Positions 8,455 to 17,035 of a stretch of 44,896 bases of DNA are shown here, piece after piece. The notes below the pieces were generated by a model, which did not search any database, had not been told where the DNA came from, and worked only from the letters and a program-made list of their open reading frames with translations. The stretch is from Burkholderiales bacterium (GTDB lineage Bacteria; Pseudomonadota; Gammaproteobacteria; Burkholderiales; Burkholderiaceae_C). Position 1 is the stretch's first letter; each line of letters starts with the position of its first letter. A program made the position numbers and the translations under genes. The stretch is from positions 1 through 44,896 of the forward strand of contig JAGWXI010000012.1 in assembly GCA_018969975.1 (NCBI GenBank), read 5' to 3'.

Positions 8455-8658
8455 ATGTCCCTATTCCAACGCCCCGCCTACAAGTCTGAAGTGACCCAAT
8501 TCATCGAGCAGATGAAAAGCAGCAAACCTGAGCTTGAAAAGAGCCAGCGCGATGGACGCGCCCTGCTGTGGGACAAGGCCATCAACCGTGAAGTTGCGCA
8601 AGACATCGCTGCAGGCCGCGTGGCGCAAAAGCCCTACGTTTACCAAACCAACGCGTAA
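8455..8658 (+). CDS. DUF3460 family small protein
   Basis: A 67-residue soluble basic protein that matches the DUF3460 family, short proteins of betaproteobacteria of unknown function that as I recall lie just upstream of scpA. It begins MSLFQRPAYKSEVTQFI and has the family's LLWDK segment near residue 42. An in-frame ATG upstream at 8368 lies inside the sulP gene and palindrome, so I use the ATG at 8455. It ends 5 bases before the scpA start, suggesting one transcript with scpA, panB and panC. Confidence 0.88.
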   Translation: MSLFQRPAYKSEVTQFIEQMKSSKPELEKSQRDGRALLWDKAINREVAQDIAAGRVAQKPYVYQTNA

Positions 8659-8663
8659 TTTCC

Positions 8664-9482
8664 GTGTCTGACTTGCAATCCGCCATGCCGGAGGTGATCG
8701 ACAACGTGGCTGTGGCCAAGTTGTATGGCGAACCGCTGTTCGCGATGCCGCATGACCTGTACATACCGCCCGATGCGCTCGAAGTTTTTCTAGAAGCCTT
8801 TCAAGGCCCCTTGGATTTACTGCTCTACCTCATCCGCAAGCAAAACTTCAATATCTTGGACATCCCTATGGCGGCGCTGACCCGCCAATACCTGAGTTAT
8901 GTCGATGAAATCCGCACGCGCAACCTAGAGCTCGCTGCCGAATACCTGTTGATGGCAGCCATGCTGATTGAAATCAAGTCACGCATGTTGTTGCCGCCTA
9001 AGAAAGTGGCCGAAGGCGAAGAGCCCGAAGACCCGCGCGCAGAGTTGGTACGTCGCTTGCTCGAATACGAGCAAATGAAGCTTGCTGCCGCCAAGCTCAA
9101 CGAAATTCCGCAATTCGGTCGCGACTTTCTCAAAGCGCAGATCTACATCGAGCAATCGTTACAACCGCGTTTCCCCGATGTACATGTGCTCGACTTGAGC
9201 CAAGCCTGGGCCGATATATTGAAGCGCGCCAAATTGGTTCAGCACCACAAGATTTCCCGCGAAGAGTTGTCTGTTCGCGAATACATGAGCCAAGTGCTCA
9301 AGAAGTTGCAGGGTCAGCGTTTTGTCGAATTCGAAAAGTTGTTTGACCCTGCCCAAGGCTTGCCCGTGCTGGTAGTCACCTTCATTGCCCTGCTCGAACT
9401 CGCCAAAGAATCGCTGGTAGACATTACCCAAGCAGAGGCTTATGCTCCCATCTATGTTCGTCTGGCTTACACGCCCAATTAA
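8664..9482 (+). CDS. scpA: Segregation and condensation protein A (kleisin)
   Basis: ScpA is the kleisin subunit of the SMC-ScpA-ScpB condensin, which compacts and helps segregate the chromosome. The 272-residue product has the diagnostic N-terminal motif FQGPLDLLLYLIRKQ at about residues 47-61, followed by ILDIPMAALTRQYL and the helical region AAEYLLMAAMLIEIKSRMLLP that binds the SMC neck. A winged-helix C-terminus (about 200-270) follows. The start is a GTG at 8664, five bases after the DUF3460 stop; an ATG lies eight codons further in. A short extension precedes the kleisin motif. The stop codon TAA is directly followed by the ATG of panB, implying translational coupling. Confidence 0.95.
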   Translation: MSDLQSAMPEVIDNVAVAKLYGEPLFAMPHDLYIPPDALEVFLEAFQGPLDLLLYLIRKQNFNILDIPMAALTRQYLSYVDEIRTRNLELAAEYLLMAAMLIEIKSRMLLPPKKVAEGEEPEDPRAELVRRLLEYEQMKLAAAKLNEIPQFGRDFLKAQIYIEQSLQPRFPDVHVLDLSQAWADILKRAKLVQHHKISREELSVREYMSQVLKKLQGQRFVEFEKLFDPAQGLPVLVVTFIALLELAKESLVDITQAEAYAPIYVRLAYTPN

Positions 9483-10316
9483 ATGTCCGCCACCACACCC
9501 CAACGCCCTTCGATCACCCTGCCACGCTTAGCCGAGATGCGTGCGCGTGATGAAAAAATCACCATGCTTACCGCATACGACGCCACCTATGCGGCCGTTG
9601 CCGATGCTGCAGGCGTTGAATGTATTTTGGTTGGTGACTCCTTAGGTATGGTCTGCCAAGGCCTACCCAGCACGGTAGGCGTCACACTGGAGTCGATGTG
9701 CTACCACGTGCAAAGCGTGGTGCGCGGCTTAGAGCGCGTGCAAGGACGCGCTTGGGTCATTGGGGATTTAACTTTTGGGTCGTACCAAGCGTCTAAAGAG
9801 GAAGCAATTCGAAGCGCAGTAATTCTGATGCAAGCCGGCGCCCAAATGGTCAAACTCGAAGGTGGTGGTTGGACGACTGACACCGTCCGTTTTTTGGTGG
9901 AACGCGGTATTCCTGTGTGCGCACATTTAGGTCTCACACCACAAACTGTGCATGCATTGGGTGGCTACCGCGTGCAGGGCCGCAACGATGACAGCGCTTC
10001 GCAACTCACCACACACGCCCTAGAGCTGCAAGACGCAGGCGCTTCTATGGTGGTGCTAGAGATGGTGCCTGCCGCTTTGTCAACCCAACTCACCCAGCAA
10101 CTACCCACTTGCCACACCATTGGCATAGGCGCAGGCAACGGCACAGCAGGCCAGGTGCTGGTCATGCCAGACATGCTGGGCGTCAACTTGGGCAAGACAC
10201 CTAAATTTGTGCGCAATTTCTTGCAAGGCCATCACAGCGTACAAGAAGCCTTTGCGGCCTATGTTGCGGCAGTCAAAGACGGCAGCTTTCCAGACAACAC
10301 CCAACACGCTTGGTAA
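9483..10316 (+). CDS. panB: 3-methyl-2-oxobutanoate hydroxymethyltransferase
   Basis: First committed enzyme of pantothenate (vitamin B5) synthesis: it transfers a hydroxymethyl group from methylene-tetrahydrofolate to 2-oxoisovalerate to give ketopantoate. The 277-residue product has the family's ITMLTAYD start, the metal-binding GDSLGM motif near residue 51, KLEGG and the HLGLTPQ loop near 148, and the GIGAG segment near 218. The length fits the TIM-barrel family. It starts at the base after the scpA stop, and panC follows 12 bp downstream, so both pantoate-branch steps are made together. Confidence 0.97.
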   Translation: MSATTPQRPSITLPRLAEMRARDEKITMLTAYDATYAAVADAAGVECILVGDSLGMVCQGLPSTVGVTLESMCYHVQSVVRGLERVQGRAWVIGDLTFGSYQASKEEAIRSAVILMQAGAQMVKLEGGGWTTDTVRFLVERGIPVCAHLGLTPQTVHALGGYRVQGRNDDSASQLTTHALELQDAGASMVVLEMVPAALSTQLTQQLPTCHTIGIGAGNGTAGQVLVMPDMLGVNLGKTPKFVRNFLQGHHSVQEAFAAYVAAVKDGSFPDNTQHAW

Positions 10317-10328
10317 GCGTCGCCTGCC

Positions 10329-11192
10329 ATGCAGATCGCGCATTCGATTGAAGACCTACGTCGCTTACTCAAACCCGCCAAGCAACGCACCTTCGTTCCC
10401 ACCATGGGCAACTTGCATGCAGGGCATTTGGAGTTGATCAAAGTTGCCAAACAAACACTGCCTGAAGCGATCTCTGTTGCCAGTATCTTTGTCAACCGAC
10501 TGCAATTTGCACCGCATGAAGACTTTGACTCTTACCCCCGCACCTTTGCCAACGACTGCGCATTGCTAAAAGCGCAAGGCTGCGACGTCTTGTTCGCACC
10601 CCAAGAAAAAGACCTCTACCCTGAGCCCCAGGTATTTAAGGTGCACCCACCAGCGGAGTTGGCAGATATTTTGGAAGGCGCGTTTCGTCCTGGTTTTTTT
10701 GTGGGTGTAAGCACCGTCGTGCATAAGCTGTTTAACTGCGTGCAACCCGATGTCGCCGTTTTTGGCAAAAAGGATTACCAGCAGTTAATGGTCATCAAGC
10801 GCATGGTGCAACAAATGGCGTTGCCCATACAAATCGTAGGTGTGGACACCTTGCGCGCAGACGACGGTCTCGCCTTAAGTTCGCGCAATGGTTATTTGAG
10901 CTCAGACGAACGCGCGCGCGCTGTTGAACTCTCTGGCGCCCTCAAACAAATGGCCGCTAACGTGCGCGGCAATTTGTCCAGCAACTTATCTGGCGAAGCT
11001 TCCAAAGCGATTGCCCAGATAGAAGAACAAGCGATGCAGTCTTTGCGCGATAAGGGCTGGCAGCCAGACTATTTAGTAGTGCGACACCAGCACGACCTGT
11101 CGGCTGTCACGCAGTTTTCTGATGCGCCTTTGGTTGCTCTAGGTGCGGCGCGATTGGGAAGCACGCGCCTCATTGACAACTTAGAAATCTAG
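10329..11192 (+). CDS. panC: Pantothenate synthetase (pantoate-beta-alanine ligase)
   Basis: Condenses pantoate with beta-alanine, using ATP through a pantoyl-adenylate, to make pantothenate. The 287-residue product has the nucleotidyltransferase motif PTMGNLHAGH at about residues 24-33 (the HIGH-like element), FVNRLQF near 57, FGKKDYQQL near 148 and SSRNGYLS near 185 (the KMSKS-like loop). FVNRLQF has Arg where many homologues have Pro, which I believe is common in Burkholderiales. It is the last gene of the DUF3460-scpA-panB-panC run and meets gpsA tail to tail with only 4 bp between stops. Confidence 0.97.
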   Translation: MQIAHSIEDLRRLLKPAKQRTFVPTMGNLHAGHLELIKVAKQTLPEAISVASIFVNRLQFAPHEDFDSYPRTFANDCALLKAQGCDVLFAPQEKDLYPEPQVFKVHPPAELADILEGAFRPGFFVGVSTVVHKLFNCVQPDVAVFGKKDYQQLMVIKRMVQQMALPIQIVGVDTLRADDGLALSSRNGYLSSDERARAVELSGALKQMAANVRGNLSSNLSGEASKAIAQIEEQAMQSLRDKGWQPDYLVVRHQHDLSAVTQFSDAPLVALGAARLGSTRLIDNLEI

Positions 11193-11196
11193 CGAT

Positions 11197-12195
11197 TCAA
11201 AGCTCTTGCTTAGCGTCCCGTCCCATCAACTGGGCAACGGCTTGCTGTGGACTCCAGACACCGTCTAACAAGCCAACTACCGATTGCGCGATCGGCATCT
11301 CAACGCCTAACTGCTTAGCTCTTTGCACAACCGTGCGCGCGCTGTTCACGCCTTCTGCAACATGGCCAAGCGCCTCCACAGCCTGCGCAACCGTCAGACC
11401 CTGCGCAAGCGCAATACCGACTTGTCGGTTACGGCTCAAGTCACCCGTAGCTGTCAGCACCAAATCACCTAAGCCAGACAAGCCCATGAATGTCTCAGCT
11501 TGGGCGCCCAAAGCAACACCTAAGCGCGTGATCTCTGCAAGGCCTCGGGTAATCAAAGCGGCTCGGGCGTTGAGCCCCAACTTCAAACCGTCGCACAAAC
11601 CTGTGGCGATGGCCAAAACGTTTTTAACTGCGCCACCCACTTCTACACCCACGACATCTGCATTGGCATACACACGCAAATTACCGCGATGAAAAGCTTG
11701 CACCAAGGTCTCTCGCACAGAGGCGTGCGCACTCGCCGCTACCAATGCAGCGGGTTGCCCCATCGCCACCTCTTGCGCAAAGCTAGGACCACTCAAAACA
11801 CCGCCCAACAACGTTGGTGCAACTTGGGCGCACACCTCGTGCCCCATGCGCCCCACACCATCCGCGCCCGCCTCAAAACCTTTGCACAACCACACCACCG
11901 GCACACGGGCTTGCACCCATGGGGATACATCCGTGAGAACTTGCCGCAGTGCGCGCATGGGCGTTGCAATGACGACCAAGTCCATGTCTCGCAGCCAAGC
12001 GTCAAGGGGTGTTGCAGTAACCGTGAGTCCATCGCTGAAAGGGCAGTCGGGCAAGTAGCGTGCGTTCACCCGATCGGCTTGCATGGCCTGGGCTTGCGCT
12101 GCATCGCGCGACCATAAGCTAACAGCGTGCTCACGCCCCGCATGGATGGCGAGTGCACTGCCCCAAGCGCCAGAACCTAGTACAGCGATCTTCAA
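11197..12195 (-). CDS. gpsA: Glycerol-3-phosphate dehydrogenase [NAD(P)+]
   Basis: Reduces dihydroxyacetone phosphate to sn-glycerol 3-phosphate, the backbone for phospholipids. The 332-residue cytoplasmic enzyme opens with the Rossmann motif GSGAWGSAL (residues 7-15) and has WSRD, the LCKGFE segment near residue 104, [11 protein letters not shown] near 140 and the catalytic-lysine region [12 protein letters not shown] near 187. It is the last gene of a minus-strand set running rhodanese, grxC, secB, gpsA; secB ends 13 bp upstream. The arrangement is common in Comamonadaceae. Confidence 0.97.
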   Translation of the reverse strand: MKIAVLGSGAWGSALAIHAGREHAVSLWSRDAAQAQAMQADRVNARYLPDCPFSDGLTVTATPLDAWLRDMDLVVIATPMRALRQVLTDVSPWVQARVPVVWLCKGFEAGADGVGRMGHEVCAQVAPTLLGGVLSGPSFAQEVAMGQPAALVAASAHASVRETLVQAFHRGNLRVYANADVVGVEVGGAVKNVLAIATGLCDGLKLGLNARAALITRGLAEITRLGVALGAQAETFMGLSGLGDLVLTATGDLSRNRQVGIALAQGLTVAQAVEALGHVAEGVNSARTVVQRAKQLGVEMPIAQSVVGLLDGVWSPQQAVAQLMGRDAKQEL

Positions 12196-12208
12196 CGGCG
12201 CACCGCCC

Positions 12209-12643
12209 TTATTGGTTAGCGGCTTGCTGCTGCTCGTACATCGCCTGGAAATTGATTTCCGACAAGTGCACGGGCGGAAAGCCAGCGCGTTGGATCATGT
12301 CCGCCACATTGCTGCGCAAGTAGGGGTAAATGATTTGCGGGCAGGCAATGCCGACCACAGGGCCCATTTGGTCCTCTGGCAAGTTGCGAATCTCAAAAAT
12401 ACCGGCTTGTTTGACTTCGACCAAGAACACCGTTTTGTCTTCGATTTGGGTTTTCACTGTTGCAGTCACCGTCACTTCGACGATGCCTTCAGCAACTTGC
12501 TCCATGCCCATGGCGAGTTGGATGTCGACTTCAGGCTGCTGCTCGCTGGCCAGTATGGCAGGGGAATTGGGTTGCTCCAGCGACATATCTTTCAGATAGA
12601 CGCGTTGAATTTGAAACACGGGAGCTTGTTGTTCGTCTGACAT
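12209..12643 (-). CDS. secB: Protein-export chaperone SecB
   Basis: A tetrameric cytoplasmic chaperone that keeps precursor proteins unfolded and hands them to SecA. The 144-residue product has the SecB core: [17 protein letters not shown] near the start, then SPAIL, and [23 protein letters not shown] in two adjoining stretches near residues 105-128. I start at the ATG at 12643 because AGGA lies a few bases upstream; the open frame extends 15 codons further, but that stretch lies across a terminator-like hairpin. The hairpin at 12665-12698 sits only about 21 bp before the start, an unusual place for a terminator. Confidence 0.96.
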   Translation of the reverse strand: MSDEQQAPVFQIQRVYLKDMSLEQPNSPAILASEQQPEVDIQLAMGMEQVAEGIVEVTVTATVKTQIEDKTVFLVEVKQAGIFEIRNLPEDQMGPVVGIACPQIIYPYLRSNVADMIQRAGFPPVHLSEINFQAMYEQQQAANQ

Positions 12644-12664
12644 GGCAGTTTTTCCTAAAGTCAT

Positions 12665-12698
12665 AAAAAAGCCCGCTTCGGCGAACACCGAATCGGGC
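12665..12698 (-). terminator. Intrinsic terminator-like hairpin between grxC and secB
   Basis: On the minus strand an 11-bp stem with one mismatch (GCCCGATTCGG pairing with CCGAAGCGGGC, loop of 6) is followed at once by six T residues. This is the form of a rho-independent terminator downstream of grxC (stop at 12730). It ends about 21 bp before the secB start codon, leaving little room for a separate secB promoter, so partial read-through or attenuation is likely. Confidence 0.7.
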
Positions 12699-12729
12699 GG
12701 TAAATCGGGATGGGCTGAATTATCTCAGT

Positions 12730-12987
12730 TCAAGCCTGCAACAAAGGCATCAAGCCACCTTGGCTGTCTAAGGCCATCAAATCGTCGCAGCCGCCCACGT
12801 GCGTGTCACCGATAAAGATTTGCGGAACCGAGCGACGGCCAGTGATTTCCATCATCTTGACGCGCTCATCGGGGTTCAAGTCGACACGCACCTCTTCGAT
12901 ATGGGCTACGCCCTTGGCCTGTAAAAGTTGCTTGGCGCGCACGCAGTAAGGACAAACGGCGGTGGTGTACATCTTGACAGCTGGCAT
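12730..12987 (-). CDS. grxC: Glutaredoxin 3
   Basis: A small dithiol glutaredoxin that reduces disulfides and glutathionylated proteins with glutathione. The 85-residue product carries the active site CPYC at residues 12-15, the cis-Pro segment SVPQIFI near 53 and the GGCDDL glutathione-binding motif near 65, in the usual thioredoxin-fold order. It lies 12 bp downstream of the rhodanese gene and upstream of secB, the common order in Burkholderiales. A terminator-like hairpin follows its stop. Confidence 0.96.
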   Translation of the reverse strand: MPAVKMYTTAVCPYCVRAKQLLQAKGVAHIEEVRVDLNPDERVKMMEITGRRSVPQIFIGDTHVGGCDDLMALDSQGGLMPLLQA

Positions 12988-12999
12988 GGCGATCTTTCA

Positions 13000-13407
13000 T
13001 CAGGCTTTGGAGAGTGGAAGGTTAGCTTCTTTCCAAGCTTTGAGTCCTCCCTGCAGCGAATGGACCTTTTCATAGCCAAGTTTTTGTGCAACAGCTTGCG
13101 CACGTTTAGACCGGGCACCGCTTTCGCACACCAAGATGAGGGGAACGCTTTTATTTTTAGCGACGGCTTGTAGTCGGCCCTCCAGCTCTTCAAGCGGAAC
13201 GCTCAAAGAGGTTTTGATGTGCGATGCGGAAAACTCCTCTTTGCTGCTGACATCGATAACCACACCACGTTCACGGTTCATGCACTGCACCGCCTCGGTA
13301 GGAGAGATGCCGCTGGCAGATGCGTTTTGCACAACAGGCAGCAGCAAAAAGAAGCCGCTACTGAGGGCAATAGCAATCAACATCCAGTTATCAAGAATAA
13401 ATTTCAC
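13000..13407 (-). CDS. Membrane-anchored rhodanese-like protein
   Basis: The 135-residue product has one N-terminal hydrophobic segment (about residues 7-27), either a membrane anchor or a signal peptide, then a single rhodanese domain. Cys94 in the loop VCESGARS is the expected sulfur-accepting catalytic residue, and the CESGARS loop is typical of single-domain sulfurtransferases. The physiological sulfur donor and acceptor are unknown. It is the first gene of the rhodanese-grxC-secB-gpsA set and diverges from gpmA over 98 bp, which must hold both promoters. Confidence 0.92.
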   Translation of the reverse strand: MKFILDNWMLIAIALSSGFFLLLPVVQNASASGISPTEAVQCMNRERGVVIDVSSKEEFSASHIKTSLSVPLEELEGRLQAVAKNKSVPLILVCESGARSKRAQAVAQKLGYEKVHSLQGGLKAWKEANLPLSKA

Positions 13408-13505
13408 GAATTTGTCCAGTTCACAAGGGGTTCAAAAATTGGGGCGAAGCTAGCATTCTAAAATCAAGCAATACCTTTTTCTCGGAATTTGTCAATTAAG
13501 CCCGT

Positions 13506-14204
13506 ATGCACAAGCTTGTTTTAATTCGCCACGGCGAGTCCACTTGGAATTTAGAAAACCGTTTCACCGGATGGACCGACGTCGACCTCACCCCCACAGG
13601 CGTCGCCCAAGCCCAGCGTGCAGGACGCCTGATCCAAGAAGAAGGCCTTGATTTCGATGTCGCCTACACCAGCGTCCTCAAGCGCGCCATCCGAACGCTC
13701 TACCTGAGCTTGGACGAAATGGACCGCCTGTGGTTGCCCGCCATCAAGCACTGGCGACTCAATGAGCGCCACTACGGCGCCTTGCAAGGGCTCAACAAGG
13801 CCGAGATGGCCAAAAAATATGGTAGTGAACAGGTGTTGCTGTGGCGCAGAAGCTATGACAACCCGCCACCAGCCTTGAGCCCCGATGATGAGCGTTGCGA
13901 GCGGGGTGACCTGCGCTACGCCAAGCTCAATCCCACTGACGTTCCGCTCACAGAATGCCTCAAAGACACTGTGGCCAGGGTAATGCCCTTGTGGCAAGAC
14001 TCACTCGCGCCAGCCATCAAGGCAGGTAAGCGGGTGGTTATCGCCGCCCACGGCAATTCCATCCGCGCGCTGGTCAAGTATTTGGACAATATTTCAGATG
14101 ACGCCATCGTAGGAGTCAATATCCCCAACGGTATGCCCTTGGTCTATGAACTAGATGCCCAACTTCAACCCATTCGCCACTATTACTTAGGCGACGATGC
14201 ATGA
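13506..14204 (+). CDS. gpmA: 2,3-bisphosphoglycerate-dependent phosphoglycerate mutase
   Basis: Interconverts 3- and 2-phosphoglycerate in glycolysis and gluconeogenesis through a phosphohistidine. The 232-residue cytoplasmic enzyme has the RHGES motif at residues 8-12 with His9 as phospho-acceptor, the ENRFTGW loop, LNERHYGAL near 86 with the acid/base Glu, and a second catalytic His in AAHGNS near 182. Length and motif order match bacterial dPGM. It diverges from the rhodanese gene and is followed after 86 bp by ctpA. Confidence 0.97.
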   Translation: MHKLVLIRHGESTWNLENRFTGWTDVDLTPTGVAQAQRAGRLIQEEGLDFDVAYTSVLKRAIRTLYLSLDEMDRLWLPAIKHWRLNERHYGALQGLNKAEMAKKYGSEQVLLWRRSYDNPPPALSPDDERCERGDLRYAKLNPTDVPLTECLKDTVARVMPLWQDSLAPAIKAGKRVVIAAHGNSIRALVKYLDNISDDAIVGVNIPNGMPLVYELDAQLQPIRHYYLGDDA

Positions 14205-14290
14205 AACCATTTGCACCTACTTTGGGGGGCTTGCAGAAAACCCTTGCCTGCACCACCACGGCACTAGCGTTGTATATTGAGGAGATATAA

Positions 14291-15772
14291 GTGTTCAAGT
14301 ACAAAATATTTATGGGACAAAGACTCAAAATTGCTGGATTGATTGCCCTAGGCGGTTTAGCCGGCGCGCTCACCACCGTATCGGTTCAAACCGTTGCGCG
14401 CTCCAACATGGCGCCCTTGCCACTCGAAGAGTTACAACAGCTTGCCGCCGTCTTCAGCATGGTCAAAACCGACTACGTAGAGCCAGTTGACGAGAAAAAG
14501 CTCATCAGTGACGCCATCACCGGCATGGTTGCCAGCCTAGACCCTCACTCCCAGTATTACGATAAAAAGACTTTCAAAGAGTTCCGTGAAGGCACCACCG
14601 GCCGCTTTGTCGGTGTTGGTATCGAAATAACCCAAGAAGAAGGCTTGGTCAAAATCGTCTCCCCCATCGAGGGTTCGCCAGCATTTCGCGCTGGCTTGAA
14701 ATCAGCCGACTTGATCACCAAAATTGACGACACCGCTGTCAAAGGACTGTCGCTCAACGAGGCTGTAAAACGCATGCGTGGAGAGCCCGGAACCAAGGTC
14801 ATGCTCACCATCTACCGCAAAGACGAAAACCGCACCTTCCCTGTGAGCATCGTGCGCGAGGAAATCAAAACCCAAAGCGTCAAGGGCAAGGTCATGGAGC
14901 CAGGTTTTGGTTGGATCCGCTTGAGCCAATTCCAAGAACGCTCTGTTGATGACTTTGTCAAAAAACTCGAAGAGATCTACAAACAAGAACCCAAGTTACG
15001 AGGACTGGTGCTCGATTTGCGTAACGACCCTGGTGGTTTGTTAGACGCTGCGGTTGCTGTTTCGACAATCTTCTTGCCGGACAACGTGGTGGTGGTTTCT
15101 ACCAACGGCCAGTTAGCTGAAAGCAAGTTCGCTTACAAATCTTCCCCCGAGTTCTACCGCCGCTCTGGTGGTAATGATCCCGTTGCTCGCCTGCACCAAG
15201 TGTCCAAGGGGATTTACAAATCGGTTCCGTTAGTTGTGTTGGTCAATGAGGGCTCCGCATCGGCCAGCGAGATTGTTGCCGGCGCCTTGCAAGACCATAA
15301 ACGCGCGACCATCATGGGAAGTCAAACCTTTGGCAAAGGTTCCGTCCAAACAGTGCGCCAGTTAGGCTCTGACACCGCCCTCAAGATCACCACCGCCCGC
15401 TACTTCACCCCTAACGGAAGATCCATTCAAGCCAAAGGCATCATGCCGGATGTTTTATTAGACGATACGGCAGAAGGCAGTCCCTATGCTGTTTTGCGTA
15501 TGCGCGAGGCTGATTTGGACAAACACTTGGAGAGCGGTCAAGGCAACACCAGCAAAGACAAGGCACAAGACAAAGAACGTGAAAAAGCCCGTGAAGAGGC
15601 TATGAAACGGCTTGAAGAAGAGTCTAAAAAACCCAACAGCGAGCGCCGCCCACCTGAATTTGGCAGCGATAAAGACTTCCAACTCGAACAAGCCATCAAA
15701 CGCCTCAAAGGCCAACCCGTCTTGGCCAGTAAAACACAAAGCGAACGCCCCACGGATAAGAAAGACCAGTGA
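14291..15772 (+). CDS. Carboxy-terminal processing protease (S41 family)
   Basis: A periplasmic or membrane-attached S41A protease of the CtpA/Prc group that trims C-termini of envelope proteins. The 493-residue product has an N-terminal hydrophobic segment (about residues 12-33), a PDZ domain (about 100-185, with GRFVGVGIEI at its start), then the catalytic core. Ser324 in the GSASASEIVAG run and Lys349 in FGKGSVQT, 25 residues apart, form the Ser-Lys dyad. The tail from about 410 is highly charged. AGGAG at 14280-14284 sits six bases before a GTG at 14291, which I take as the start; an ATG at 14312 is the alternative. moeB begins 7 bp after its stop. Confidence 0.95.
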   Translation: MFKYKIFMGQRLKIAGLIALGGLAGALTTVSVQTVARSNMAPLPLEELQQLAAVFSMVKTDYVEPVDEKKLISDAITGMVASLDPHSQYYDKKTFKEFREGTTGRFVGVGIEITQEEGLVKIVSPIEGSPAFRAGLKSADLITKIDDTAVKGLSLNEAVKRMRGEPGTKVMLTIYRKDENRTFPVSIVREEIKTQSVKGKVMEPGFGWIRLSQFQERSVDDFVKKLEEIYKQEPKLRGLVLDLRNDPGGLLDAAVAVSTIFLPDNVVVVSTNGQLAESKFAYKSSPEFYRRSGGNDPVARLHQVSKGIYKSVPLVVLVNEGSASASEIVAGALQDHKRATIMGSQTFGKGSVQTVRQLGSDTALKITTARYFTPNGRSIQAKGIMPDVLLDDTAEGSPYAVLRMREADLDKHLESGQGNTSKDKAQDKEREKAREEAMKRLEEESKKPNSERRPPEFGSDKDFQLEQAIKRLKGQPVLASKTQSERPTDKKDQ

Positions 15773-15779
15773 TTCGCCT

Positions 15780-16532
15780 GTGAACGACGACCAACTGCTG
15801 CGCTACTCGCGCCATATTCTTTTAGACGATATCGGTATTGAAGGCCAGCAGCGATTACGCAAGAGCCATGTGTTGGTGGTAGGTGCCGGCGGTTTAGGTT
15901 CTCCTGTTGCCATGTATTTAGCTGCTAGTGGCATCGGACACATGACCTTGGCAGACCCGGACAAGGTAGACCTTACCAACCTTCAACGCCAAATTGCCCA
16001 CACCACGGATCGCGTTGGGTACACCAAAGTAGCGTCTGCCGCAAAGGCTTTGCACGCTATCAACCCTGAAGTGCGTCTGACCCTATTAGAAAAACAACTG
16101 CTCGCCATCGATCTCGACCAACTATTGCCTGACATCGACGTGGTAGTCGACTGTTGCGACAACTTCTCCACCCGACAAGCTGTTAATGCCGCATGCGTCA
16201 AGCACCGCGTCCCTTTGGTCTCTGGTGCTGCATTGCGTATGGACGGGCAAATTGCTGTTTTTGATGCCCGTGATCCGCTCTCGCCCTGCTACGCCTGTGT
16301 CTTTCCTCCAACACCTGCACCACCAGAGACCTTGTGCTCGACCATGGGCGTATTAGCGCCCTTAGTGGGTGTGATTGGGACCATGCAGGCGATGGAGACA
16401 GTCAAGTTGCAGTCTGGTATGGGGTCGCGCTTAGTTGGCAAGTTACTCATGTTGGATGGTCGCGATATGGCTTGGCGTGAAATGCACCTTTCTAGACACG
16501 CAAATTGCCCTGTTTGCGCATCCAGGGGCTAA
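15780..16532 (+). CDS. moeB: HesA/MoeB/ThiF family adenylyltransferase
   Basis: An E1-like enzyme that adenylates the C-terminal Gly-Gly of a ubiquitin-like sulfur carrier (MoaD or ThiS) for molybdopterin or thiamine synthesis. The product, about 250 residues, has QLLRYSRHILL at the start, the nucleotide-binding GAGGLGS near residue 37, and two zinc-binding pairs: CYAC near 171 and CPVC at the C-terminus. The choice between MoeB and ThiF cannot be settled here because no moaD or thiS lies nearby. I start at the GTG at 15780; an open frame reaching back to 15612 overlaps ctpA and is not family-like. It converges on the nuclease gene. Confidence 0.92.
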   Translation: MNDDQLLRYSRHILLDDIGIEGQQRLRKSHVLVVGAGGLGSPVAMYLAASGIGHMTLADPDKVDLTNLQRQIAHTTDRVGYTKVASAAKALHAINPEVRLTLLEKQLLAIDLDQLLPDIDVVVDCCDNFSTRQAVNAACVKHRVPLVSGAALRMDGQIAVFDARDPLSPCYACVFPPTPAPPETLCSTMGVLAPLVGVIGTMQAMETVKLQSGMGSRLVGKLLMLDGRDMAWREMHLSRHANCPVCASRG

Positions 16533-16540
16533 TTGCAGAT

Positions 16541-17035
16541 TCAAGGACACGCGCCAAATCGCCTCCTGAAGAATCTCGGTTGCATTGCATTTGATAAACC
16601 AAAAAGCCCAACTTGCCTGCTTTGCGCAAGCATTTGTTCTGCGTCATAGAAGCCGCGGCGCGACCTAAAAGCGTAAGACCACGCGTGTCCATGCACCACC
16701 ATCCAAGCGCCCACGTCTTGCCCCTGTAAAAAAAGTTGCCCTAATAAACGGCCATAAGTGTCCGTATGCGAACCAAACACATGGACATCGCGGCCCAGGG
16801 CAACCGATTGCAAAGCACGCAAAGACTGCTCGCCCCATTGCTGGCAAATTTCAGGTGCATCAATTCCCAGAATTCGAACCTTGACTACCTTGTGCCGTGA
16901 GAACGGTTGCACCCACAACGTATCACCATCACTCACGTGCGTGACAACGCCTTGCCAAGCCAAGCAAGTAGACGCGCAAAGCCAAATAACAGCAACTATG
17001 AAACGGTAAATAAGAATCAAGCAGAAACAATCCAC
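16541..17035 (-). CDS. Secreted thermonuclease-like (SNase family) nuclease
   Basis: A 164-residue protein with an N-terminal signal peptide (hydrophobic core about residues 7-24, likely cleavage after CLA) and one staphylococcal-nuclease OB-fold domain. The catalytic set is present: SDGDTLWV, then R-x-L-G-I-D-A-P-E carrying the equivalents of Arg35, Asp40 and Glu43, and YGRLLGQLF carrying the Arg87 equivalent. It should cut DNA or RNA in the periplasm or outside the cell with calcium. The start overlaps the end of the DUF429 gene by 19 bp, so the two are probably co-transcribed. It ends 8 bp from the moeB stop. Confidence 0.9.
   Translation of the reverse strand: MDCFCLILIYRFIVAVIWLCASTCLAWQGVVTHVSDGDTLWVQPFSRHKVVKVRILGIDAPEICQQWGEQSLRALQSVALGRDVHVFGSHTDTYGRLLGQLFLQGQDVGAWMVVHGHAWSYAFRSRRGFYDAEQMLAQSRQVGLFGLSNAMQPRFFRRRFGACP

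Noticed and set aside
14221-14290. Promoter for the S41 protease gene between gpmA and ctpA
   Set aside because: Only a -10-like TATATT at 14273-14278 is visible; the nearest -35-like TTGCCT is 23 bp away, too far for a standard promoter.
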